Shown here: piece by piece, positions 1-11,267 of the stretch
Position numbering within the stretch: the first letter of the stretch is position 1
Layout: each line of letters begins with the position of its first letter
Source: Liolophura sinensis
Taxonomy: Eukaryota > Mollusca > Polyplacophora > Chitonida > Chitonidae
Direction: 5' to 3'
Assembly: GCF_032854445.1 (NCBI RefSeq)
Contig: NW_027018203.1
Coordinates: 1-58,535, forward strand
Length of the DNA: 58,535 bases
Made by a program: the position numbers and the translations under genes
The notes under the pieces: model-generated
Database searches by the model: none
Told to the model about the DNA's origin: nothing
Seen by the model: the letters and a program-made list of their open reading frames with translations, nothing else

Positions 1-102
1 AAAAAACCAGACATTTGAACATAAAAAACACAAGGTACTTGATACAGTCTGCTGTAAAAAGTACAACTGAACACTGACCCCACTTCATTAAGGTGCCAAA
101 AG
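1..102 (+). repeat. Partial monomer at the left window edge
   Basis: This is the last part of a monomer, starting within the 'gaaaaaccagac' motif of the final third and running to the first landmark at 103. The array therefore continues upstream of the window. The tail reads 'cacttcattaagg', a variant of the cacttcagtaagg state. Confidence 0.9.
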
Positions 103-846
103 ATGCGGAATTGAGCCAGGCATCGGCAGCTGTTGAAAAATTGCAAATTTTCCTGGTTTCCATGGAGTAAGAGCCGTTGCTGGGCACGTGATTATGACAT
201 AAATGATCATTCAATTGTCGCTACAGCCAAAAGTATTGGTCGGAGAGCAACGCGGATTGCACCATTCGATTTCTCGTCACAAAATACGTCGATTAGCCTC
301 TTACTAGTTGCTCTGGAACAATTTTTCCACTTTTGCATTTTTGCCTGGTCTTTTTGTTAATTGAAACCGGCTACACTGTACTCTGTACAATCGCGACTGG
401 TCATTACTATATTCAAACTTTTGACTATAAGTTATGTGCCCTTCGGTAGCCCAGAAGACGACAAATCTTTGGGCCAAGCCCATTTAACTCACCCAGCAAT
501 TGCTTTACTTCTAAGTGCAAGACAATCTCAATTTCTTTATCTACGTGTAGAAAAACCACACCATTTGTACATGAAAAACACAAGGTACTTGATACAGTCT
601 GCTGTAAAAAGTACAACTAAACACTGACCCACATGAATAAGGTGGCAAAAGATGTGGAATTTAGCCAGGCATCGGCAGCTGTTGAAAAATTGAAAATTTT
701 CCTGGTTTCCATGGAGTAAGAGCCGTTGCTGGGCACGTGATTATGACATCAATGATCATTCAATTGTCACTACAGCCAAAAGTATTGGTCGGAGAGCAAC
801 GCAGTTTGCACCAATCCATTTGTCGTCACAAACTACGTCGGATTAG

Positions 847-1115
847 CCTCTTACCAGCAGCACTGGAACAATTTTTCGAATTTTGCATTTTTGCCTGGTC
901 TTTTTGTTAATTGAAATCGGCTACACTGTACTCTGTACAATCGCGACTGGTCATTACTATATTTAACTTTTGACTATAAGTTATGTGCCCTTCGGTAGCC
1001 AGAAGACCTGAAATCTTTGGGCTAGGCCCATTTAACTCACCCAGCAATTGTCTTACTTCTAAGTCCGAGACAATCTCAATGTCTTTATTTACGTGTAGAA
1101 AAACACGTAAATAAG
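847..1115 (+). repeat. Truncated satellite unit 1 (269 bases)
   Basis: Measured between successive 'cctctta' motifs, this unit is 269 instead of 549 bases. It keeps the T-rich tract through to 'gtgtagaaaaac', then jumps to the next unit's 'agcctc'. The net loss is about 280 bases, including the landmark and the palindrome cluster. The junction carries short new sequence complementary to sequence just upstream (see 1085-1114). Confidence 0.9.
1085..1114. repeat. Fold-back hairpin at deletion junction 1
   Basis: The left arm TTATTTACGTGT (1085-1096), loop agaaaa and right arm ACACGTAAATAA (1103-1114) give a perfect 12-base stem. In intact units the left arm is present in the TTTACGTGT version, but the right arm is not. 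The right arm therefore looks copied from the left arm when the deletion formed. Confidence 0.9.
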
Positions 1116-2215
1116 CCTCTTACCAGCAGCACTGGAACAATTTTTCCAATTTTGCATTTTTTACCTGGTCTTTTTGTTAATTGAAATCGGCTACACTGTA
1201 CTCTGTACAATCGCAACTGGTCATTGCTATATTCAACTTTTGACTATAAGTTATGTGCCCTTCGGTAGCCCAGAAGACCTGAAATCTTGGGCTAAGCGCA
1301 TTTAACTCACCCAGCAATTGTGTTACTTCTAAGTCCAAGACAATCTCAATGTCTTTATTTACGTGTAGAAAAACCACACCATTTGTACGTGAAAAAACAC
1401 AAGGTACTTGATACAGTCTGCTGTAAAAAGTACAACTGACAACAGACCCACATGAATAAGGTGCCAAAAGGTGCGGAATTGAGCCAGGTATCGGCAGCTG
1501 TTGAAAAATTGCAAATTTTCCTGGTTTCCATGGAGTAAGAGCCGTTGCTGGGCACGTGATTATGACATCAATGATCATTCAATTGTCACTACAGCCAAAA
1601 GTATTGGTCGGAGAGCAACGCCGTTTGCGCCATTCGATTTCTCGTCACAAAATACGTCGGATTAGACTCTTACCAGCAGCACTGGAACAATTTTTCCAAT
1701 TTTGCATTTTTGCTTGGTCTTTTTGTTAATTGAAATCGGCTACACTGTCCTATGTACTATCGCGACTGGTCATTACTATATTCAACTTTTGACAATAAGT
1801 TATGTGCCCTTCGGTAGCCCAGAAGACCTCAAATCTTTGGGCTAAGCCCATTTAACTCACCCAGCAATTGTCTTACTTCTAAGTGCAAGACAATCTCAAT
1901 GTCTTTATCTTCGTGCAGAAAAACCAGACCATTTGTACATAAAAAACACAAGGGACTTGATACAGTCTGCTGTAAAAAGTACAACTGACCACAGACCCAC
2001 ATGAATCAGGTGCCAAAAGATGCGGAATTGAGCCAGGTATCGGCAGCTGTTGAAAAATTGCAAATTTCCCTGGTTTCCATGGAGTAAGGGCCGTTGCTAC
2101 GCACGTGATTATGACATAAATGATCATTAAATTGTCGCTACAGCCAAAAGCATTGGTCGGAGAGCAACGCAGTTTTGCACCAATCCATTTGTCGTCACAA
2201 ACTACGTCGGATTAG

Positions 2216-2484
2216 CCTCTTACCAGCAGCACTGGAACAATTTTTCGAATTTTGCATTTTTGCCTGGTCTTTTTGTTAATTGAAATCGGCTACACTGTAC
2301 TCTGTACAATCGCGACTGGTCATTACTATATTTAACTTTTGACTATAAGTTATGTGCCCTTCGGTAGCCCAGAAGACCTGAAATCTTTGGGCTAGGCCCA
2401 TTTAACTCACCCAGCAATTGGCTTACTTCTAAGTCCGAGACAATCTCAATGTCTTTATTTACGTGTAGAAAACACGTAAATAAG
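2216..2484 (+). repeat. Truncated satellite unit 2 (269 bases)
   Basis: Same internal deletion and junction as the unit at 847-1115, about 1.37 kb (two full units plus one truncated unit) downstream. It shares flanking variants with the first copy, including the 'aactacgtcgg' state upstream, which supports a local duplication of truncated plus neighbouring units rather than independent deletions. Confidence 0.9.
2455..2483. repeat. Fold-back hairpin at deletion junction 2
   Basis: The arms TTATTTACGTGT (2455-2466) and ACACGTAAATAA (2472-2483) are intact. The loop is agaaa, one A shorter than in copies 1, 3 and 4. Confidence 0.9.
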
Positions 2485-3159
2485 CCTCTTACCAGCAGCA
2501 CTGGAACAATTTTTCCAATTTTGCATTTTTACCTGTCTTTTTTGTTAATTGAAACCGGCTACACTGTACTCTGTACAATCGCGACTGGTCATTACTATAT
2601 TCAACTTTTGACTATAAGTTATGTGCCCTTCGGTAGCCCAGAAGACCTGAAATCTTTGGGCTAAGCGCATTTAACTCACCCAGCAATTGTGTTACTTCTA
2701 AGTCCAAGACAATCTCAATGTCTTTATTTACGTGTAGAAAAACCACACATTTTGTACATAAAAATCACAAGGTACTTGATACAGTCTGCTGTAAAAAGTA
2801 CAACTGACAACAGACTCACATGAATAAGGTGGCAAAAGATGCGGAATTTAGCCAGGCATCGGAAGCTGTTGAAAAATTGCAAATTTTCCTGGTTTCCATG
2901 GAGTAAGAGCCGTTGCTGGGCACGTGATTATGACATCAATGATCATTCAATTGTCACTACAAGCCAAAAGTATTGGTCGGAGAGCAACGCAGTTTGCACC
3001 ATTCGATTTCTCGTCACAAAATACGTCGGATTAGCCTCTTACCAGCAGCACTGGAACAATTTTTCCAATTTTGCATTTTTGCCTGATCTTTTTGTTAATT
3101 GAAATCGGGCTACACTGTGCTATGTACCATCGCGACTGGTCATTACTATATTCAACTTT

Positions 3160-4440
3160 TGACTATATGTTATGTGCCCTTCGGTAGCCCAGAAGACGTC
3201 AAATCTTTGGGCTCAGCCCATTTTACTCACCCAGCAATTGCTTACTTCTAAGTCGAAGGCAATCTCAATGTCTTTATATCTACGTGTAGAAAAACCACAC
3301 CATTTCTACGTGAAAAACACAAGGTACTTGATACAGTCTGCTGTAAAAAGTACAACTGACAACAGACCCACATGAATAAGGTGCCAAAAGATGCGGAATT
3401 GAGCCAGTATCGGCAGCTGTTGAAAAATTGCAAATTTTCCTGGTTTCCATGGAGTAAGAGCCGTTGCTGGGCACGTGATTATGACATCAATGATCATTCA
3501 ATTGTCACTACAGCCAAAGTATTGGTCGGAGAGCAACGCGTTTGCGCCATTCGATTTCTCGTCACAAAATACGTCGGATTAGACTCTTGTCATCAGCACT
3601 GGAACAATTTTTCCAATTTTGGATTTTTGCTTGGTCTTTTTGTTAATTGAAATCGGCTACACTGTCCTATGTACTATCGCGACTGGTCATTACTATATTC
3701 AACTTTTGACTATAAGTTATGTGCCCTTCGGTAGCCAGAAGTCCTCAAATCTTTGGGCTAAGCCCATTTAACTCACCCAGCAATTGTCTTACTTCTAAGT
3801 GCAAGACAATCTCAATGTCTTTATTTACGTGTAGAAAAACCAGACCATTTGTACATAAAAAACACAAGGGACTTGATACAGTCTGCTGTAAAAAGTACAA
3901 CTGACCATAGACCCACATGAATCAGGTGCCAAAAAGATGCGGAATTGAGCCAGGTATCGGCAGCTGTTGAAAAATTGCAAATTTCCCTGGTTTCCATGGA
4001 GTAAGGGCCGTTGCTACGCACGTGATTATGACATAAATGATCATTAAATTGTCGCTACAGCCAATAGCATTGGTCGGAGAGCAACGCGGTTTGCACCATT
4101 CGATTTCTCGTCACAAAATACGTCGGATTAGCCTCTTACTAGTAGCACTGGAACAGTTTTTCCACTTTTGCATTTTTACCTGGTCTTTTTGATAATTGAA
4201 ATCGGCTACACTGTACTCTGTACAATCGCGACTGGTCATTACTATATTCAACTTTTGACTATAAGTTATGTGCCCTTCGGTAGCCCAGAAGACGGTCAAA
4301 TCTTTGGGCTAAGCGCATTTAACTCACCCAGCAATTGTCTTACTTCTAAGTCCAAGACAATCTCAATGTCTTTATCTACGTGTAGAAAAACCACACCATT
4401 TGTACATAAAAAACACAAGGTACTTGATACAGTCTGCTGT
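3160..4440 (+). repeat. Duplicated block, copy 1 (partner 8375-9655)
   Basis: The two blocks share rare states in the same order: 'ggctcagcccattttactc', 'ctgtcctatgtactatcgc', 'agtcctcaaatc', 'atgaatcagg' and 'ccaatagcattgg'. The shift is 5214-5217 bases. This copy has more small indels than its partner, such as the missing base in 'agccagtatcgg'. Block ends are approximate. Confidence 0.75.
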
Positions 4441-7431
4441 AAAAAGTACAACTGACCACAGACCCACATGAATAAGGTGCCAAAAGATGCGGAATTGAGC
4501 CAGGCATCGGCAGCTGTTGAAAAATTGCAAATTTCCCTGGTTTCCATGGAGTAAGAGCGTTGCTGTTGCACGTGATTATGACATCAATGATCATTCAATT
4601 GTCACTACAGCCAAAAGTATTGGTTGGAGAGCAACGCGGATTGCACCATTCGATTTCTCGTAACAAAATACGTCGGATTAGCCTCTTACTATTAGCACTG
4701 GAACAGTTTTTCCACTTTTGCATTTTTGCCTGGTCTTTTTGTTAATTGAAACCGCTACACTGTACTCTGTACAATCGCGACTGGTCATTACTATATTCAA
4801 CTTTTGACTATAAGTTATGTGCCCTTCGGTAGCCCAGAAAGACCTGAAATCTTTGGATAAGCGCATTTAACTCACCCAGCAATTGTGTTACTTCTAAGTG
4901 CAAGACAATCTCAATGTCTTTATTTACGTGTAGAAAAACTCACACCTTTTGTACATAAAAATCACAAGGTACTTGATACAGTCTGCTGTAAAAAGTACAA
5001 CTAAACACTGACCCACATGAATAAGGTGGCAAAAGATGTGGAATTTAGCCAGGCATCGGCAGCTGTTGAAAAATTGAAAATTTTTCCTGGTTTCCATGGA
5101 GTAAGAGCCGTTGCTGGGCACGTGATTATGACATCAATGATCATTCAATTGTCACTACAGCCAAAAGTATTGGTCGGAGAGGCAACGCGGTTTGCACCAA
5201 TCGATTTGTCGTCACAAAATACGTCGGATTAGCCTCTTACCAGCAGCACTGGAACAATTTTTCCAATTTGCATTTTTGCCTGGTCTTTTTGTTAATTGAA
5301 ATCGGGCTACACTGTACTCTGTACAATCGCGACTGGTCATTACTATATTTAACTTTTGACTATAAGTTATGTGCCCTTCGGTAGCCCAGAAGACCTGAAA
5401 TCTTGGATTAGCGCATTTAACTCACCCAGCAATTGTGTTACTTCTAAGTGCAAGACAATCTCAATGTCTTTATTTACGTGTAGAAAAACCACACCTTTTT
5501 GTACATAAAAATCACAAGGTACTTGATACAGTCTGCTGTAAAAAAGTACAACTAAACACTGACCCACATTTATAAGTTGCCAAAAGATGCGGAATTGGGC
5601 CAGGCATTGGCAGCTGTTGAAAAATTGCAAATTTCCCTGGTTTCCATGGAGTAAGAGACGTTGCTGGGCACGTGATTATGACATCAATGATCATTCAATT
5701 GTCACTACAGCCAAAAGTATTGGTTGGAGAGCAACGCGGTTTGCACCATTCGATTTCTCGTCACAAAATACGTCGGATTAGCCTCTTACCAGCATCACTG
5801 GAACAGTTTTTCCACTTTTGCATTTTTACCTGGTCTTTTTGTTAATTGAAATCGGCTACACTGTACTCTGTACAATCGCGACTGGTCATTACTATATTCA
5901 ACTTTTGACTATAAGTTATGTGCCCTTCGGTAGCCCAGAAGACCTGAAATCTTTGGGATAAGCGCATTTAACTCACCCAGCAATTGTGTTACTTCTAAGT
6001 GCAAGACAATCTCAATGTCTTTTATTTACGTGTAGAAAAACCACACCTTTTGTACATAAAAAATCACAAAGGTACTTGATACAGTCTGCTGTAAAAAGTA
6101 CAACTAAACACTGACCCACATGAATAAGGTGGCAAAAGATGTGGAATTTAGCCAGGCATCGGCAGCTGTTGAAAAATTGCAAATTTTCCTGGTTTCCATG
6201 GAGTAAGAGCCGTTGCTGGGCACGTGATTATGACATCAATGATCATTCAATTGTCACTACAGCCAAAAGTATTGGTCGGAGAGCAACGCGGTTTGCACCA
6301 ATCGATTTGTCGTCACAAACTACGTCGGATTAGCCTCTTACCAGCTGCACTGGAACAATTTTTCGAATTTTGCATTTTTGCCTGGTCTTTTTGTTAATTG
6401 AAATCGGCTACACTGTACTCTGTACAATCGCGACTGGTCATTACTATATTTAACTTTTGACTATAAGTTATGTGCCCTTCGGTAGCCCAGAAGACCTGAA
6501 ATCTTTGGGATTAGCGCATTTAACTCACCCAGCAATTGTGTTACTTCTAAGTGCAAGACAATCTCAATGTCTTTATTTACGTGTAGAAAAACCAGACCTT
6601 TTGTACATAAAAATCACAAGGTACTTGATACAGTCTGCTGTAAAAAGTACAACTGATAACAGACCCACATGAATAAGGTGGCAAAAGATGCGGAATTTAG
6701 CCAGGCATCGGCAGCTGTTGAAAAATTGCAAATATCCCTGGTTTCCATGGAGTAAGAGACGTTGCTGGGCACGTGATTATGACATCAATGATCATTCAAT
6801 TGTCACTACAGCCAAAAGTATTGGTCGGAGAGCAACGCGGTTTGCACCATTCGATTTGTCGTCACAAAATACGTCGGATTAGCCTCTTACCAGCAGCACT
6901 GGAACAATTTTTCGAATTTTGCATTTTTGCCTGGTCTTTTTGTTAATTGAAATCGGCTACACTGTACTATGTACCATCGCGACTGGTCATTACTATATTC
7001 AACTTTTGACTATAAGTTATGTGCCCTTCGGTAGCCCAGAAGACGTCAAAGTTTTGGGCTAAGCCCATTTAACTCACCCAGCAATTGCCTTACTTCTAAG
7101 TCGAAGACAATCTCAATGTCTTTATCTACGTGTAGAAAAACCAGACCATTTGTACATAAAAAACACAAGGTACTTGATACAGTCTGCTGTAAAAAGTACA
7201 ACTGAACACTGACCCACATTTATAAGGTGCCAAAAGATGCGGAATTGGGCCAGGCACCGGCAGCTGTTAAAAAATTGCAAATATCCCTGGTTTCCATGGA
7301 GTAAGAGCCGTTACTGGGCACGTGATTATGACATCAATGATCATTCAATTGTCCCTACAGCCAAAAGTATTGGTCAGAGAGCAACGCGGTTTGTACCATT
7401 CGATTTCTCGCCACAAAATACGTCGGATTAG

Positions 7432-7700
7432 CCTCTTACTAGTAGCACTGGAACAGTTTTTCCACTTTTGCATTTTTGCCTGGTTTTTTGTTAATTGAAA
7501 CCGGCTACACTGTACTCTGTGCAATCGCGACTGGTCATTACTATATTCAACTTTTGACTATAAGTTATGTGCCCTTCGGTAGCCCAGAAGACGTCAAATC
7601 TTTGGGCTAGGCCCATTTAACTCACCCAGCAATTGTCTTACTTCTAAGTCCAAGACAATCTCAATGTCTTTATTTACGTGTAGAAAAACACGTAAATAAG
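7432..7700 (+). repeat. Truncated satellite unit 3 (269 bases)
   Basis: The same truncated unit recurs within the block 6200-8010. Its downstream flank (7701 to about 8290) resembles the flank of truncated unit 1 (1116 to about 1700), with a shift of about 6585 bases. Confidence 0.9.
7670..7699. repeat. Fold-back hairpin at deletion junction 3
   Basis: Arms TTATTTACGTGT (7670-7681) and ACACGTAAATAA (7688-7699) with loop agaaaa, identical to copy 1. Confidence 0.9.
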
Positions 7701-8374
7701 CCTCTTACCAGCAGCACTGGAACAATTTTTCCAATTTTGCATTTTTACCTGGTCTTTTTGTTAATTGAAATCGGCTACACTGTACTCTGTACAATCGCGA
7801 CTGGTCATTACTATATTCAACTTTTGACTATAAGTTATGTGCCCTTCGGTAGCCCAGAAGACCTGAAATCTTTGGGCTAAGCGCATTTAACTCACCCAGC
7901 AATTGTGTTACTTCTAAGTCCAAGACAATCTCAATGTCTTTATTTACGTGTAGAAAAACCACACCATTTGTACGTGAAAAACACAAGGTACTTGATACAG
8001 TCTGCTGTAAAAAGTACAACTGACAACAGACCCACATGAATAAGGTGCCAAAAGATGCGGAATTGAGCCAGGTATCGGCAGCTGTTGAAAAATTGCAAAT
8101 TTTCCTGGTTTCCATGGAGTAAGAGCCGTTGCTGGGCACGTGATTATGACATCAATGATCATTCAATTGTCACTACAGCCAAAAGTATTGGTCGGAGAGC
8201 AACGCGGTTTGCGCCATTCGATTTCTCGTCACAAAATACGTCGGATTAGACTCTTACCAGCAGCACTGGAACAATTTTTCCACTTTTGCATTTTTGCCTG
8301 GTCTTTTTGATAATTGAAATCGGCTACACTGTACTCTGTACAATCGCGACTGGTCATTACTATATTCAACTTTT

Positions 8375-9655
8375 GACTATATGTTATGTGCCCTTCGGTA
8401 GCCCAGAAGACGTCAAATCTTTGGGCTCAGCCCATTTTACTCACCCAGCAATTGCCTTACTTCTAAGTCGAAGGCAATCTCAATGTCTTTATCTACGTGT
8501 AGAAAAAACCACACCATTTCTACGTGAAAAACACAAGGTACTTGATACAGTCTGCTGTAAAAAGTACAACTGACAACAGACCCACATGAATAAGGTGCCA
8601 AAAGATGCGGAATTGAGCCAGGTATCGGCAGCTGTTGAAAAATTGCAAATTTTCCTGGTTTCCATGGAGTAAGAGCCGTTGCTGGGCACGTGATTATGAC
8701 ATCAATGATCATTCAATTGTCACTACAGCCAAAAGTATTGGTCGGAGAGCAACGCCGTTTGCGCCATTCGATTTCTCGTCACAAAATACGTCGGATTAGA
8801 CTCTTGTCAGCAGCACTGGAACAATTTTTCCAATTTTGCATTTTTGCCTGGTCTTTTTGTTAATTGAAATCGGCTACACTGTCCTATGTACTATCGCGAC
8901 TGGTCATTACTATATTCAACTTTTGACTATAAGTTATGTGCCCTTCGGTAGCCCAGAAGTCCTCAAATCTTTGGGCTAAGCCCATTTAACTCACCCAGCA
9001 ATTGTCTTACTTCTAAGTGCAAGACAATCTCAATGTCTTTATTTACGTGTAGAAAAACCAGACCATTTGTACATAAAAAACACAAGGGACTTGATACAGT
9101 CTGCTGTAAAAAGTACAACTGACCACAGACCCACATGAATCAGGTGCCAAAAGATGCGGAATTGAGCCAGGTATCGGCAGCTGTTGAAAAATTGCAAATT
9201 TCCCTGGTTTCCATGGAGTAAGGGCCGTTGCTACGCACGTGATTATGACATAAATGATCATTAAATTGTCGCTACAGCCAATAGCATTGGTCGGAGAGCA
9301 ACGCGGTTTGCACCATTCGATTTCTCGTCACAAAATACGTCGGATTAGCCTCTTACTAGTAGCACTGGAACAGTTTTTCCACTTTTGCATTTTTACCTGG
9401 TCTTTTTGATAATTGAAATCGGCTACACTGTACTCTGTACAATCGCGACTGGTCATTACTATATTCAACTTTTGACTATAAGTTATGTGCCCTTCGGTAG
9501 CCCAGAAGACGTCAAATCTTTGGGCTAAGCCCATTTAACTCACTCAGCAATTGTCTTACTTCTAAGTCCAAGACAATCTCAATGTCTTTATCTACGTGTA
9601 GAAAAACCAGACCATTTGTACATAAAAAACACAAGGTACTTGATACAGTCTGCTG
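8375..9655 (+). repeat. Duplicated block, copy 2 (partner 3160-4440)
   Basis: This is the cleaner copy of the pair. Its unit spacings are 549-550 bases, against 546-550 in the partner, so at least some of the partner's indels arose after the duplication or are sequencing errors there. Confidence 0.75.
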
Positions 9656-10996
9656 TAAAAAGTACAACTGACCACAGACCCACATGAATAAGGTGCCAAA
9701 AGATGCGGAATTGAGCCAGGCATCGGCAGCTGTTGAAAAATTGCAAATTTCCCTGGTTTCCATGGAGTAAGAGCCGTTGCTGTGCACGTGATTATGACAT
9801 CAATGATCATTCAATTGTCACTACAGCCAAAAGTATTGGTCGGAGAGCAACGCGGTTTGCACCAATCGATTTGTCGTCACAAAATACGTCGGATTAGCCT
9901 CTTACCAGCAGCACTGGAACAATTTTTCGAATTTTGCATTTTTGCCTGGTCTTTTTGTTAATTGAAATCGGCTACACTGTACTCTGTACAATCGCGACTG
10001 GTCATTACTATATTTAACTTTTGACTATAAGTTATGTGCCCTTCGGTAGCCCAGAAGACCTGAAATCTTTGGGATTAGCGCATTTAACTCACCCAGCAAT
10101 TGTGTTACTTCTAAGTGCAAGACAATCTCAATGTCTTTATTTACGTGTAGAAAAACCAGACCTTTTGTACATAAAAATCACAAGGTACTTGATACAGTCT
10201 GCTGTAAAAAGTACAACTGATAACAGACCCACATGAATAAGATGGCAAAAGATGCGGAATTTAGCCAGACATCGGCAGCTGTTAAAAAAATTGCAAATAT
10301 CCCTGGTTTCCATGGAGTAAGAGCCGTTGCTGGGCACGTGATTATGACATCAATGATCATTCAATTGTCGCTACAGCCAAAAGTATTGGTCGGAGAGGAA
10401 CGCGGTTTGCACCATTCGATTTGTCGTCACAAAATACGTCGGATTAGCCTCTTACCAGCAGCACTGGAACAATTTTTCGAATTTTGCATTTTTGCCTGGT
10501 CTTTTTGTTAATTGAAATCGGCTACACTGTACTATGTACCATCGCGACTGGTCATTACTATATTCAACTTTTGACTATATGTTATGTGCCCTTCGGTAGC
10601 CCAGAAGACGTCAAAGTTTTGGGCTAAGCCCATTTAACTCACCCAGCAATTGCCTTACTTCTAAGTCGAAGACAATCTCAATGTCTTTATCTACGTGTAG
10701 AAAAACCAGACCATTTGTACATAAAAAACACAAGGTACTTGATACAGTCTGCTGTAAAAAGTACAACTGAACACTGACCCACATTTATAAGGTGCCAGAA
10801 GATGCGGAATTGGGCCAGGCACCGGCAGCTGTTAAAAAATTGCAAATATCCCTGGTTTCCATGGAGTAAGAGCCGATACTGGGCACGTGATTATGACATC
10901 AATGATCATTCAATTGTCCCTACAGCCAAAAGTATTGGTCAGAGAGCAACGCGGTTTGTACCATTCGATTTCTCGCCACAAAATACGTCGGATTAG

Positions 10997-11267
10997 CCTC
11001 TTACTAGTAGCACTGGAACAGTTTTTTCCACTTTTGCATTTTTGCCTGGTGTTTTTGTTAATTGAAACCGGCTACACTGTACTCTGTGCAATCGCGACTG
11101 GTCATTACTATATTCAACTTTTGACTATAAGTTATGTGCCCTTCGGTAGCCCAGAAGACGTCAAATCTTTGGGCTAAGCCCATTTAACTCACCCAGCAAT
11201 TGTCTTACTTCTAAGTCCGAGACAATCTCAATGTCTTTATTTACGTGTAGAAAAACATGTAAATAAG
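10997..11267 (+). repeat. Truncated satellite unit 4 (271 bases)
   Basis: This is the fourth copy, in the duplicate of the block holding copy 3 (shift about 3565 bases). It is two bases longer through small indels, including an extra T in 'cagttttttcca'. No truncated unit of this type is seen to the right of it. Confidence 0.9.
11237..11266. repeat. Fold-back hairpin at deletion junction 4, one arm mutated
   Basis: The left arm TTATTTACGTGT (11237-11248) is intact; the right arm reads ACATGTAAATAA (11255-11266). The single change at 11258 is C to T at a CpG, as expected from later decay of a duplicated hairpin. Confidence 0.88.

Larger units (their letters stand above)
6200..8010 (+). repeat. 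Duplicated block with truncated unit, copy 1 (partner 9765-11577)
   Basis: The shift is 3564-3567 bases. Shared rare states include 'tttgggattagcgc', 'gccaggcaccggcagctg', 'attgtccctacagcc', 'tcggtttgtaccatt'-like changes near 7385, 'tctcgccacaaaat', 'ctctgtgcaatcgcg' and the truncated unit itself. This establishes that the truncated unit was amplified as part of a block of several monomers. Confidence 0.78.
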
